From: Hyphomicrobiales bacterium
Lineage (GTDB): Bacteria > Pseudomonadota > Alphaproteobacteria > Rhizobiales > Devosiaceae
DNA length: 64,000 bases
Direction of reading: 5' to 3'
Assembly: GCA_004144345.1 (NCBI GenBank)
Contig: SEEL01000001.1
Location: forward strand, 1 to 64,000
Below the pieces are notes generated by a model. That model was not told where the DNA came from, ran no database searches, and was given only the letters and a program-made list of their open reading frames with translations. Position numbers and translations under genes: made by a program. This document shows, piece after piece, positions 1 to 9,501 of this stretch; the first letter of the stretch is position 1; the number at the start of each line of letters is the position of its first letter.

Positions 1-370
1 CCAATGGCGGACACAGCCTCGATCCCGGGTTTGTAGTGGCGAGCGACCCCGCCCCACCCGGCCTCCCCCTCCCAGATCACTCGTCATGACCTTCGCTCTC
101 TGTGAGCGGGATGAGGGGAGAATACACCCGGCTTGGGGGAACGTGGATAAGTTGGCCGGAATCGGGGGTGTTTCTGGAGGAATGTTTCGCTGTGACAGCG
201 GCTTAGCGGGCAGAATCCACTAGTGGAGTTGAGCGCTTTTGGGGGTGCGGATGACTACGTAGATTCTGGAGGAATCGGGCAGTCGTCTCCCTCCCCCTTG
301 CGGGGAGGGATCAAGGGTGGGGGTGGCGGCGCCCGGTGGCCAACGATGGGTCACGGGCTCATCCACCCCC

Positions 371-429
371 CACCCTAGCTTCGCTACGCCTGCGGCTAGC
401 TGCGCTACCCTCCCCGCGAGGGGGAGGGT
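371..429 (+). repeat. Two-hairpin dispersed repeat, divergent copy
   Basis: The first half is a CTAGC...GCTAG dyad with a longer loop. The second half is an ACCCTCCCC/GGGGAGGGT hairpin around a CGCGAG loop. The architecture matches the copies at 458-497, 16600-16641 and 17403-17445, but the first hairpin is longer. Confidence 0.55.
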
Positions 430-457
430 GGGCATTGTGCGCTTTGCTCGCCCCACC

Positions 458-497
458 CACCGGCTGCGCCGGTCCCCCCTCCCCGGTGGGGAGGGAG
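458..497 (+). repeat. Two-hairpin dispersed repeat
   Basis: CACC leads into a perfect ACCGGC-tgc-GCCGGT hairpin, followed at once by a perfect CCCTCCCC-ggt-GGGGAGGG hairpin. This is the same bipartite plan as at 16600-16641 and 17403-17445, with compensating changes in the first stem. Confidence 0.75.
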
Positions 498-529
498 GGG
501 CTCCCCTCAAGGTGCGGCAGTCGGGTTAT

Positions 530-579
530 CCCTCCTCGGCGCGCAGCGCTGGCGAGGGGGAACCACGCGTAGCGTGGTG
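530..579 (-). repeat. Two-hairpin dispersed repeat, inverted copy
   Basis: Read on the minus strand this is CACC with a perfect ACCACGC-tac-GCGTGGT stem, then a degenerate C-rich/G-rich second stem with a longer loop. It is a diverged member of the same repeat family in the opposite orientation. Confidence 0.6.
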
Positions 580-609
580 GGTGGGGTGACGCTTGCGCTG
601 AAACGGAGG

Positions 610-627
610 TTCCCGCCTGCGCGGGAA
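610..627. repeat. TTCCCGC/GCGGGAA hairpin repeat
   Basis: A perfect 7-bp stem with a CTGC loop. Elements of this form, followed by ATGACG, are familiar as intergenic palindromes in Hyphomicrobiales genomes (from memory). Only one copy is obvious in this window. Confidence 0.5.
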
Positions 628-710
628 TGACGTTGTGGGGTGGCGCGACGTGTCGTGCGTGGGGTCGCCCCCACTAGCGGCAGGACAACGTGATCGCGGT
701 CGAAACGGGG

Positions 711-1193
711 CTACTGGGCCGGGGAGAGTTGTTTGGCGATGGTGTCGAGGACGCCGTGGACGAGCGAGGGGGCGTCGTCTTCGTAGAAGGCTTTGGCGAT
801 GTCGACATATTCGGTGATCACGACGCCGGGCGGAATGTCACGGCGGCGGAGCAGTTCGAAGGCGGCGGCGCGCAGGATCGCGCGCAGCGTGGCGTCGATG
901 CGGCCCACCGGCCATTCGCTGCTCAGCGATTTGTCGATGGTGGGGTCGATATCGAGCTGGCTGCGGATCACGCCGCTGACGATCTGACGGAAAAAATCGG
1001 CGTCGGCGGGGAGATACTGTTCGCCTTCGACCTCGCGGCCCAGCATGTGGGCGGAGAACTGGCTGAGCGTGTCCTCGAGCGACTGACGGCCGACATCCAT
1101 CTGGTACAGCGCCTGGACGGCAGCCAGCCGCGCGGCACCGCGCTGGTTGGCGGGACGTGGCAAGGCGTTCGATTGGCGATCGATGGGCGGCAT
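711..1193 (-). CDS. nusB: Transcription antitermination factor NusB
   Basis: NusB is a small all-helical RNA-binding protein. With NusE (S10) it binds boxA of rRNA leaders and assembles the antitermination complex on RNA polymerase. The 160-residue product has the family start (RGAARLAAVQALYQMD), a central region (EYLPADADFFRQIV, then ...IDPTIDKSLS) and the C-terminal signature AFELLRRRDIPPGVVITEYVDIAKAFY. Its length is normal. ATG at 1193 lies 6 bp after the stop of the ribD-like gene, so it is the last gene of the glyA-nrdR-ribD-nusB operon. Order nrdR, rib genes, nusB is usual in Hyphomicrobiales, although ribE and ribH are missing here. Confidence 0.95.
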   Translation of the reverse strand: MPPIDRQSNALPRPANQRGAARLAAVQALYQMDVGRQSLEDTLSQFSAHMLGREVEGEQYLPADADFFRQIVSGVIRSQLDIDPTIDKSLSSEWPVGRIDATLRAILRAAAFELLRRRDIPPGVVITEYVDIAKAFYEDDAPSLVHGVLDTIAKQLSPAQ

Positions 1194-1199
1194 GGATAC

Positions 1200-2291
1200 T
1201 CAGAGGCGCTCGAAGGTGCGCACCTTATCTTCGCCTAGCAGGCGACGGTCAACCTCCGAAAACCGGGCTGCGGCAATGCGGTCCTGGAAACGGCCCAGCA
1301 GCGCCGCCCGCACGCCGGACCGGCCGACGAGGCCCGGAATGTCGACCACATGCAGCCGATCGACCATCTCGCCGGCGATGAAACTCTCGGCCAGACGCGC
1401 CCCGGCTTCGACGAGGACGCGGTTGATCTGGCGCGCGGTCAGCAGATCGAGCACCTGCCGGAGGTCGAGATGGCCACGGCGCTGCTCGATTTCGGCGACC
1501 TCGATGCCGGGCCGGAGCGCCGACGGGCGACCGGCGGTGGTGACGACGAGAATGGGCGCGCCGGAGACGACATTGAAGAGATCGATGCCGGTGTTCAGGT
1601 CGCGCTGGCCGGCGAGGATGACGCGCAGCGCACCGCGCCGGTCGAGGCCGGGCAGATGGGTGAGCAGATCGGCGTTCTCGATTTCGGCGCGGGCGGCGCC
1701 GGAAATGATCGCATCGGCGGCGGCACGTTCGCGATCGAGCCAGCGCAGCGCCTCGACGCCGAGCAGATCGTGGCCGCCGGGCGCGCCATGACCGACCATG
1801 TCATCGGCCGAGAGGGTGATCTTGAGCGTCACATGCGGGCGGCCGCGCAACTGGCGCGAGCGGGCGCCCTCATGGAGCAGCGCCGAGCGCTCATGCGCCA
1901 GATAGTGGACATCGATGCCCAACTCGGCGAGGCGGCGCAGCCCCTCCCCTGCCCGCGCCGGATCGGCATCGAGGGCCCCGGCGACGACCCGGCTAACGCC
2001 GGCATTGACGATGGCATCGATGGCCGAGGCGGGACCGGTGACATCGGGTACCGGCTCGGCGGTCAGATAGAGCGTCGTTCCATCAGCGGCGGGGGCATCG
2101 GCCAGCGCCAGCAATTCGGCGACACCGACGCCGCGGAAGGGCGTGACACCCTGGCTGAGGAGACGGTCGTTTTCGGGATCGACAAGCAGCGCGCAGACCG
2201 GCGGCGTCGCGCCCGTGGCGCCGAGCATGGGGGTGGCGAGGCGCGCCGCCACATCAAGCCATCCGAGATCGATGGCTGCCTGTTCGCTCAA
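1200..2291 (-). CDS. RibD-family protein with degenerate deaminase domain
   Basis: The protein is colinear over its whole length (363 aa) with the bifunctional riboflavin enzyme RibD: an N-terminal deaminase domain (about 8-145) and a C-terminal reductase domain (about 150-360), the latter ending with [22 protein letters not shown]. The zinc site of the deaminase is lost. The HAE motif reads VAE (57-59), and the PCxxxGxTPPC segment after residue 79 has no cysteine ([11 protein letters not shown]). The reductase half is also divergent. The start is TTG at 2291, overlapping the nrdR stop as TTGA, so translation is probably coupled. It sits where functional ribD lies in relatives. It may be a pseudoenzyme or a reductase-only protein; the family assignment is firm, activity is doubtful. 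Confidence 0.8.
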   Translation of the reverse strand: MSEQAAIDLGWLDVAARLATPMLGATGATPPVCALLVDPENDRLLSQGVTPFRGVGVAELLALADAPAADGTTLYLTAEPVPDVTGPASAIDAIVNAGVSRVVAGALDADPARAGEGLRRLAELGIDVHYLAHERSALLHEGARSRQLRGRPHVTLKITLSADDMVGHGAPGGHDLLGVEALRWLDRERAAADAIISGAARAEIENADLLTHLPGLDRRGALRVILAGQRDLNTGIDLFNVVSGAPILVVTTAGRPSALRPGIEVAEIEQRRGHLDLRQVLDLLTARQINRVLVEAGARLAESFIAGEMVDRLHVVDIPGLVGRSGVRAALLGRFQDRIAAARFSEVDRRLLGEDKVRTFERL

Positions 2292-2770
2292 TCGTCGTCT
2301 TCACTCAAGGTGGGCATGTCGCCATCCTTGAGCTCGCTGAGGAAGGAGCGGAAATCGTCGGCGGCGCCAAAATTCTTGTAGACCGAGGCGAAGCGGACGA
2401 AGGCGACGTCGTCGAGATTCTTGAGCCCGTCCATGACGAACTCGCCGATCTGGTCGGAGGTGATTTCCTGCTCGCCGAGGCTTTCGAGCTGGCGCACGAC
2501 GCCGGAGATCATGCGCTCGACGCGCTCCGGCTCGACGGCGCGCTTGCGCAGCGCCGTGTTGACCGAGCGGGAGAGCTTGTCGCGATCGAAGGGGACCTTG
2601 CGGCCCGATTTCTTGACCACGGTGAGTTCGCGCAGCTGCACGCGCTCGAAGGTGGTGAAGCGGCCGCCGCAACTGGGACAGATGCGGCGGCGGCGAATGG
2701 CCGAGGAGTCTTCGGTCGGACGGCTGTCCTTGACCTGCGTGTCGTCATTTCCGCAGTACGGGCAGCGCAT
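2288..2770 (-). CDS. nrdR: Transcriptional repressor NrdR
   Basis: NrdR is the ATP/dATP-sensing repressor of ribonucleotide reductase genes. The 160-residue product has the N-terminal zinc ribbon (C3, C6, C31, C34) followed by an ATP-cone domain (roughly 48-138; [18 protein letters not shown], then the helix ending [13 protein letters not shown]). Length and motifs are standard. ATG at 2770 lies 11 bp after the glyA stop, and the stop overlaps the TTG of the ribD-like gene. The acidic C-terminal tail (SEDDD) is typical of alphaproteobacterial members. Confidence 0.97.
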   Translation of the reverse strand: MRCPYCGNDDTQVKDSRPTEDSSAIRRRRICPSCGGRFTTFERVQLRELTVVKKSGRKVPFDRDKLSRSVNTALRKRAVEPERVERMISGVVRQLESLGEQEITSDQIGEFVMDGLKNLDDVAFVRFASVYKNFGAADDFRSFLSELKDGDMPTLSEDDD

Positions 2771-2781
2771 CAGGCGACCTC

Positions 2782-4065
2782 TTAGCTGTAGATCGGGAAG
2801 CGCGCGGTGAGCGCCTTGACCCGTTCGCGGACCGACGCCTCGACGGCACCGTTGTTGTCGTCACCATTGGCCGAGAGGCCATCGAAGACTTCAACCATCA
2901 GCTCGGCGACGAGCTTGAACTCGGCTTCCTTGAAGCCACGCGAGGTGGCGGCCGGAGTGCCGACGCGGATGCCGGAGGTGATGGCCGGCTTTTCCGGATC
3001 GTTCGGAACGGCGTTCTTGTTGGTGGTGATGAAGGCGCGTTCGAGCGCCTTCTCCGACGCCTTGCCGGTGAGCTTCTTGGGGCGGAGGTCAACCAGCATA
3101 AGATGGTTGTCGGTGCCGCCGGTGACGATCTCGAGGCCGCCCTTGAGCAGCCCTTCGGCCAGCACGCCGGCGTTGGCGACGACCTGCTTGGCATAGACCT
3201 TGAACTCGGGCGTCAGCGCTTCCTTGAAGGCGACGGCCTTGGCGGCGATGACATGCATCAGCGGGCCACCTTGGATGCCGGGGAAGATCGCCGAGTTGAT
3301 CTTCTTGGCGATGTCCTCGTCATTGGTAAGGATCATGCCGCCGCGCGGGCCGCGCAGGGTCTTGTGCGTCGTCGTGGTGGCGACATGGGCATAGGGGAAC
3401 GGGCTCGGATAGACGCCGCCCGCGACGAGGCCGGCGACATGGGCCATGTCGACCATCAGCAGCGCGCCGACTTCATCGGCGATGGCGCGGAAAGCGGCCC
3501 AATCCATGATGCGGGAATAGGCGGAGAAGCCGGCGACGATGAGCTTGGGGCCATGTTCCTTGGCGAGGTCGCGGACCTGATCCATGTCGACGCGGCCATC
3601 CTGCTGGCGCACGCCATACTGGATGGCGTTGAACCATTTGCCGGACTGGTTCGGCTTGGCGCCATGGGTGAGGTGGCCGCCGCCATCGAGGCTCATGCCG
3701 AGGATGGTGTCGCCGGGGGTGAGCAGCGCCTGGTAGACGCCCTGATTGGCCTGGCTGCCGGAATTGGGCTGGACGTTGACGAAGCTCGCGCCGAAGAGCT
3801 GCTTGGCCCGTTCGATGGCGAGGTTTTCGGCGATATCGACGAACTCGCAGCCGCCATAGTAGCGCTTGCCCGGATACCCCTCGGCATATTTGTTGGTCAT
3901 GATCGAGCCCTGCGCCTCGAGCACCGCCTGGCTGACGATGTTCTCGGAGGCGATCAGCTCGATCTCCTGCTGCTGGCGGCCCAGTTCGCGCGCGATGGCG
4001 TCGACGATCTCCGGATCGGCGCTCGCGAGGCCGGTGGTGAAATCATTGGCGAAGCGAGCGCTCAT
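2782..4065 (-). CDS. glyA: Serine hydroxymethyltransferase
   Basis: This PLP enzyme converts serine and tetrahydrofolate to glycine and 5,10-methylene-THF, feeding purine, thymidylate and methionine synthesis. The 427-residue form shows the family core: [32 protein letters not shown], the PLP lysine in [14 protein letters not shown], and the C-terminal [16 protein letters not shown] chose ATG 4065 because it fits the family N-terminus and has GGGGA six bases upstream. A second in-frame ATG at 4164 (33 residues longer) also has a good Shine-Dalgarno (GGGAG, 4171-4175) and lies right after the riboswitch aptamer, so the true start is a real question. First gene of the operon with nrdR. Confidence 0.95.
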   Translation of the reverse strand: MSARFANDFTTGLASADPEIVDAIARELGRQQQEIELIASENIVSQAVLEAQGSIMTNKYAEGYPGKRYYGGCEFVDIAENLAIERAKQLFGASFVNVQPNSGSQANQGVYQALLTPGDTILGMSLDGGGHLTHGAKPNQSGKWFNAIQYGVRQQDGRVDMDQVRDLAKEHGPKLIVAGFSAYSRIMDWAAFRAIADEVGALLMVDMAHVAGLVAGGVYPSPFPYAHVATTTTHKTLRGPRGGMILTNDEDIAKKINSAIFPGIQGGPLMHVIAAKAVAFKEALTPEFKVYAKQVVANAGVLAEGLLKGGLEIVTGGTDNHLMLVDLRPKKLTGKASEKALERAFITTNKNAVPNDPEKPAITSGIRVGTPAATSRGFKEAEFKLVAELMVEVFDGLSANGDDNNGAVEASVRERVKALTARFPIYS

Positions 4066-4190
4066 GGGCGTTCCCCGTTCAGGTGTGACAGCGTTGAGAA
4101 GCGGCCGCGATGTATCATGCGGCTCTTCGCGATTCCAAGTGTTGCGGCTGGGTTCTGCATTCATCCGGGGCTCCCGTAAAGCGTTGAGGG

Positions 4191-4268
4191 GTGCCCAGGC
4201 GAGCGGCAGCTGAGGTTCGCGTTCCCCGATGGTAACCCATCTGATCTCGCCAGTCGCGCGAACCCGGC
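4191..4268 (-). promoter_or_regulatory. ZTP/ZMP (pfl-type) riboswitch upstream of glyA
   Basis: Read on the minus strand, the segment matches the pfl/ZTP aptamer as I remember it: a 5' block GGGTTCGCGCGACTGGCGA, a small P2 hairpin GATGG-gtta-CCATC, the GGGGAACGCGA core, and the hallmark 3' block CCGCTCGCCTGGGCA (complement of about 4192-4206). Established knowledge: ZTP riboswitches sense the folate-starvation alarmone ZTP/ZMP and switch on one-carbon genes including glyA. The aptamer ends about 27 nt before the ATG at 4164, whose SD (4171-4175) could be the controlled element. Covariation was not tested here. Confidence 0.82.
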
Positions 4269-4431
4269 CATATTACAGCAACGCCCGCAAAACGGAAGCG
4301 CGGCGGTGTCCGAAGGCGGAACGATGAGTGGCCGGGCAAGTTAGCCGGGCATCCGGTCGTCGCGCGCGCCAAACGGCGCCGCCACGGGCTCGGCCATCAC
4401 AGAAACGCTAGAAGACTCAAGGAGATCAGAG

Positions 4432-4677
4432 ATGGTCATCACTCCCCTACTGGCCGCCATCATCATCGGCAGCTTCTGGACCGGCGTCGGCACGACGGCC
4501 GTGCTCAGCGATCCGGACCTGTTGGACCGCCACCGCGGCGACGTCGTGATCACCGCCGGAACGGCTGGCGGCGACGACGCCCATCTGGCCGCCTGCGAAG
4601 CGAAATACCGCTCCTATGACGCCGATACGGACATGTATCTGAGCTTCGGCGGCGAGTGGAAGCGCTGCCTGCTCTAG
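4432..4677 (+). CDS. BA14K-family small envelope protein
   Basis: An 81-residue protein with an N-terminal hydrophobic segment (about 2-24) that could be a signal anchor, and a C-terminal BA14K-type motif: Cys, two residues, KYRSYDADTDMYLSFGG, then a second Cys four residues before the end. BA14K proteins are lectin-like or immunoreactive surface proteins of Brucella and relatives; the C-terminal pair of cysteines may form a disulfide. AAGGAG precedes the ATG by about seven bases. It is monocistronic, divergent from glyA, and followed by a strong hairpin. Substrate unknown. Confidence 0.72.
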   Translation: MVITPLLAAIIIGSFWTGVGTTAVLSDPDLLDRHRGDVVITAGTAGGDDAHLAACEAKYRSYDADTDMYLSFGGEWKRCLL

Positions 4678-4690
4678 GCGGCGGGTGAAG

Positions 4691-4715
4691 GGGCCCGCCG
4701 CGGCGGGCCTTTCAG
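4691..4715. terminator. Bidirectional terminator hairpin
   Basis: A perfect GGCCCGCCG/CGGCGGGCC stem (4692-4709) lies between the convergent ends of the BA14K gene and the 64-residue gene, followed on the plus strand by TTTC. Confidence 0.7.
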
Positions 4716-4906
4716 CCCTGCTGGGCGAGCCGGCGCTTCAGCTTGGCGAGCGCCAGATTCTGCATCTGGGACTGGGTAGCGGTGAGCGGGGCGATGACGA
4801 TCACCTCGATGCCGGTGGCGCCATCGATGGCCGCCACGCGCATCTGCGGGCCGAGCTGGGTGAACTCGAAATAGACCTGCCCGGCGGGTGACGGTTTATC
4901 GGCCAC
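4712..4906 (-). CDS. Small conserved alphaproteobacterial protein of unknown function
   Basis: A 64-residue soluble protein with the pattern GQVYFEFTQLGPQMRVAAID, then GIEVIVIAPL and a lysine-rich C-terminal helix. I recall such short proteins as a DUF family (DUF6898, from memory) conserved in Hyphomicrobiales. ATG at 4906 is five bases downstream of the L,D-transpeptidase stop, so the two are probably cotranscribed. Function unknown; the predicted beta-strands then helix suggest a small folded domain rather than a spurious frame. Confidence 0.7.
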   Translation of the reverse strand: MADKPSPAGQVYFEFTQLGPQMRVAAIDGATGIEVIVIAPLTATQSQMQNLALAKLKRRLAQQG

Positions 4907-4911
4907 GGCGC

Positions 4912-6168
4912 CTACGCGTCGAACGTCACTTTGCCCTGGGCGTCGTAGCCATAGACATCGTCGCGGAAGCTGACGGTGCCCTGGCGGTTCGACCAGGCGG
5001 TGATGTAGGTCGTGTGGATCGGCATCTGGAAGGTCAGCGGGACGTTGACGTTCTCATTGGTGGCGAACATGGCGTGGATGCCGTCGATGTCCCAGCCGCC
5101 ATTGTCCTGCAGCAGCCAGTTGACGACGGTGTCGACGCCATCGACGCGCACGCAGCCCGACGAATGGAAGCGCTGGTTCTCGCCGAACAGCGCCTTGGCG
5201 GGCGTGTCGTGCAGATAGCAGTCATAGGGGTTGTAGAAGTCGATCTTCACATGCCCCATCGAGTTCTCGCCGCCCGGATCCTGGCGGAAAGTGTATTTCA
5301 CCGCGTCATTGGTCGACCAGTCGATGGCCGTGGGCGGCAGTTCGTTGCCATTGCCGTCGAAGATGCGGATGTTGAAATTGGTGAGATAGTTCGGATCGTC
5401 GTTCATGTACCGGATCAGATCCTTCTCGATGATGCTCTTGGGCACCGTCCAGTAGGGGTTGAACTTGACCTGGTGGACTTTCGAACTCATCAGCGGCGTC
5501 TGCCGGTCGATCTTGCCGACGACAGCATTGTGGCGCGAATTGACCATGCCGCCCTGCACCGTCTCGATCGAGGCGGCGGGGATGTTGACGAGGAGGTAGC
5601 GCTCCTGCAGCGAACCGGCGAGCGACTCGACGCGGGCGGCGTTGAGCATCAGCTGGGCGAGACGCTGCTCGGCCGGAACGGCCAGCGCGTAGAAGGTCGG
5701 CTCGTCGATCTTGCCGGTCGGCACGATGCCGTGGCGGACCTGGAACTTGCGGACCGCGAGGTCCATCGCGCCGTCAAAATTGCCGTTGATGCGGTCGGAC
5801 TGCGGATAGTCGCCCACCAGCATGAGGTGGCGCTTGAGATTTGAGACGGCCTTACCGTCCTTGCCGTTGGACAGATTGAAGGTCTGGCGGGTCGGCTCTT
5901 CCCAGCCGCCGGCCGCCACGACCTGCTGGTAATAGGCGATGGCGAGCTGGATGCTGTAGGCCGTATCGAAGGACAGGATCGGTTCGGGCGTATCGATCGT
6001 CTGCAGCGCCGAGAAGGTGTTCTCGTCGGTCTTGACGTCCTTCTTGCGGGCGTTGCGCGCCAGCTGGTCCCAGATCGACTCTTCCTCGGCCTGCGCAAAG
6101 CCCGGCAGCAGAGTGGCGGCGCCGAGGGCGGCAGCGGACGTGAGGAGCTTACGCCGGTTCAGGAACAT
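4912..6168 (-). CDS. ldtP: L,D-transpeptidase (YkuD family, LdtP-like)
   Basis: A 418-residue periplasmic cross-linking enzyme forming 3-3 links in peptidoglycan. It begins with a twin-arginine-like signal peptide (NRRKLLTSAAALGAATLLPGFAQA). It has a peptidoglycan-binding helix repeat around 140-185 (DRINGNFDGAMDLAVRKFQ) and the YkuD catalytic domain with HSSGCVRV, nucleophile Cys near residue 338. It lies downstream of an LdtR-type regulator in the same direction, but a terminator at 6363-6386 and a 280-bp gap imply its own promoter. The symbol follows the Liberibacter ldtR/ldtP pair and is by analogy. Confidence 0.88.
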   Translation of the reverse strand: MFLNRRKLLTSAAALGAATLLPGFAQAEEESIWDQLARNARKKDVKTDENTFSALQTIDTPEPILSFDTAYSIQLAIAYYQQVVAAGGWEEPTRQTFNLSNGKDGKAVSNLKRHLMLVGDYPQSDRINGNFDGAMDLAVRKFQVRHGIVPTGKIDEPTFYALAVPAEQRLAQLMLNAARVESLAGSLQERYLLVNIPAASIETVQGGMVNSRHNAVVGKIDRQTPLMSSKVHQVKFNPYWTVPKSIIEKDLIRYMNDDPNYLTNFNIRIFDGNGNELPPTAIDWSTNDAVKYTFRQDPGGENSMGHVKIDFYNPYDCYLHDTPAKALFGENQRFHSSGCVRVDGVDTVVNWLLQDNGGWDIDGIHAMFATNENVNVPLTFQMPIHTTYITAWSNRQGTVSFRDDVYGYDAQGKVTFDA

Positions 6169-6343
6169 GCAATCACCAGTCAGTCTCTAGGAGTCGCGAC
6201 AAGGGTTCGAATTATCACTGGCATCCGTTCAACGACAATGCCGGTCAACGAGCCGTGAAGCCGCCAGACCGCCTCGAACGCTGATACAAGGGAACGCGAC
6301 AGAACCCGGAGCCAAGCCCTGTCAGCGCCCAGCTTCTATTTGA

Positions 6344-6358
6344 ATTTGCGGCGCAAAT
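6344..6358. promoter_or_regulatory. Dyad upstream of the L,D-transpeptidase gene
   Basis: A perfect ATTTGC-ggc-GCAAAT inverted repeat, about 180 bp before the ldtP start and just downstream of the ldtR terminator. It could be an operator for the ldtP promoter, but no promoter boxes are clear. It does not resemble the CTTAAGCG dyad in front of ldtR. Confidence 0.3.
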
Positions 6359-6386
6359 AAGAAACGCCGGCGCGAAGGCCGGCGTT
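6355..6386 (-). terminator. Rho-independent terminator of ldtR
   Basis: A perfect 9-bp stem AACGCCGGC/GCCGGCGTT (6363-6371 with 6378-6386), loop of six. On the minus strand it is followed by TTTCTTATTT. It lies 58 bp beyond the ldtR stop. Confidence 0.85.
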
Positions 6387-6444
6387 TGTTCTGCCCTGTG
6401 GCGGCGAGGCCACAACTTTGGAGGTCGGAAGGGCTAGAGAAAGC

Positions 6445-6954
6445 TCAGAGCTTGTAGAGGATCTGGTCGACCCAGAAGCGTTCGAGGCGGCCGAGGGCCT
6501 TGTTGAGGTTTTCGAACGAGCCTTCGTCGAGGCCGCCGACCTTGTCGATGGATTTGAGGTGGCGGTCGTAGAGCTCGTCGATGACTTCGGCGACTTCCTC
6601 ACCCTTGGGCGTCAGGCGGATGCGGACCGAGCGGCGGTCGGCACGCGAGCGCTCCTGGAAGATGTAACCGGTCTCGACCAGCTTCTTGAGATTGTACGAG
6701 ACGTTCGAGCCCAGATAGTAACCGCGGGAGCGCAGCTCGCCGGCGGTCATTTCCGCGTCGCCGATGTTGAACATCAGCAGCGCCTGGACCGGGTTGATGT
6801 CGTCCCACCCCATGCGGTCGAACTCGTCCTTGATCAGGTCGAGCAGACGGCGGTGGAGTCGCTCGACGCGGCTGACGGCTTCGAGATATTGCGGCTTCAG
6901 GCTGCCCGTACTGCCCGGCGCCTCAGCCTCAACGGCGTTGGATTTGGTTGCCAT
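6445..6954 (-). CDS. ldtR: MarR-family regulator LdtR
   Basis: A 169-residue winged-helix protein. The DNA-binding core (about 55-115) contains NPVQALLMFNIGDAEMTAGEL, SNVSYNLKKLVETGYI and the wing RSRADRRSVRIRLTPKG; helices at both ends form the MarR dimer interface. The sequence and its location beside an L,D-transpeptidase match LdtR of Liberibacter and Sinorhizobium, which regulates ldtP and stress tolerance. A striking 37-bp dyad lies 71-107 bp upstream of its ATG and is a likely autoregulatory site. Confidence 0.85.
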   Translation of the reverse strand: MATKSNAVEAEAPGSTGSLKPQYLEAVSRVERLHRRLLDLIKDEFDRMGWDDINPVQALLMFNIGDAEMTAGELRSRGYYLGSNVSYNLKKLVETGYIFQERSRADRRSVRIRLTPKGEEVAEVIDELYDRHLKSIDKVGGLDEGSFENLNKALGRLERFWVDQILYKL

Positions 6955-7024
6955 AATTGCCTCACTGTTCCTGTCGTCCGGGCGTTGTTTCGCCTCTCAT
7001 GGGGCCAATCTAGCGAGGCCCAAA

Positions 7025-7061
7025 TAAGATCGACTTAAGCGACACGCTTAAGATCATCTTA
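7025..7061. promoter_or_regulatory. Extended operator-like dyad upstream of ldtR
   Basis: The core is the perfect palindrome CTTAAGCGACACGCTTAAG (7034-7052). It is flanked at symmetrical 3-bp gaps by TAAGAT (7025-7030) and ATCTTA (7056-7061), giving 14 matched bases per arm. A second small palindrome, TTACC-aaa-GGTAA, lies at 7086-7098. Position upstream of ldtR suggests an LdtR autoregulatory operator; the binder is inferred. Confidence 0.6.
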
Positions 7062-7125
7062 CTGAAAATGTTCGGGATTTTGGCTTTACCAAAGGTAACT
7101 GAGGTACCGAAAATGGTAAGCTTAA

Positions 7126-7515
7126 TCAGTCGTGTGCGCGGGCCCGGAAGCGCAGGCTGAGCACGAATATGACTATGATCGAGACCAGCAATACAAGGCG
7201 GACGGCAAAGCCGATGGCCGACATCTGCACGTCGCGGCTGCCGAACAGATACATGCCCAGTTCGATCGCCGTGGCGCCCACCAGCAGCACGGCGCCCCAG
7301 CTGGCGCGGATCCACAGACCCACGGCAGCGAACAGCCGGGCGAGCGCGAAAATGGCGAGATAGGTGAAGCCGGTGACGCCAAGGACGGTGATCGGGCTGT
7401 CGGAGACGCCAGAGCTGACGCCGAGCAGGCGCGCCGCGTCGCTCAATCCCAGCAGCAGGGCAATGATCGCGACGATCCGCACATAACGCCCGGCGATGGG
7501 TGACTTGAAGTCCAT
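7126..7515 (-). CDS. Four-helix inner-membrane protein of unknown function
   Basis: A 129-residue protein with four hydrophobic segments at roughly 12-32, 42-62, 68-92 and 99-122, a cytoplasmic-looking basic C-terminus (RFRARAHD), and no signal peptide. I recall this family as a DUF (DUF6163) found between hemB and ldtR in Hyphomicrobiales; that name is from memory. It is divergent from hemB (79 bp between starts) and upstream of ldtR in the same direction with a 171-bp gap. No catalytic motif is visible. Confidence 0.75.
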   Translation of the reverse strand: MDFKSPIAGRYVRIVAIIALLLGLSDAARLLGVSSGVSDSPITVLGVTGFTYLAIFALARLFAAVGLWIRASWGAVLLVGATAIELGMYLFGSRDVQMSAIGFAVRLVLLVSIIVIFVLSLRFRARAHD

Positions 7516-7528
7516 GTGGATGGATTAG

Positions 7529-9414
<1,886 letters not shown>

Positions 9415-9501
9415 GCGACTGCTCCCTGCTCTTGCCGCGCATGGTCCATTATTTCGGGCCGGAAGTCTTGCGCTCGATCAAACAGGGGCCATGTTCTGGG
9501 C

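Larger units (their letters stand above)
1..710. other. Gene-free region of GC-rich hairpin repeats
   Basis: No reading frame here has a recognisable protein, a ribosome binding site or codon bias like the neighbours. From about 280 to 630 the stretch is a mosaic of short perfect palindromes: a C-rich/G-rich hairpin at 284-306, two-hairpin units at 371-429, 458-497 and 530-579, and a TTCCCGC/GCGGGAA stem at 610-627. It lies just beyond the end of the leftward nusB operon. One DnaA-box-like sequence at 142-150 (8 of 9 positions) is isolated. A weak GTGGGG/CCCCAC stem at 659-674 may help end the nusB transcript, but it has no U-tract. Confidence 0.7.

Noticed and set aside
142-150. DnaA-box-like CGTGGATAA
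   Set aside because: A single 8/9 match without a cluster, AT-rich unwinding element or dnaA nearby; not evidence of an origin.
4115-4372. Possible small gene upstream of glyA on the minus strand
   Set aside because: It overlaps the riboswitch aptamer, has no SD and no protein-like composition.
6200-6215. T-arm-like GGGTTCGAATT as a possible tRNA
   Set aside because: No acceptor or anticodon stems can be drawn around it.
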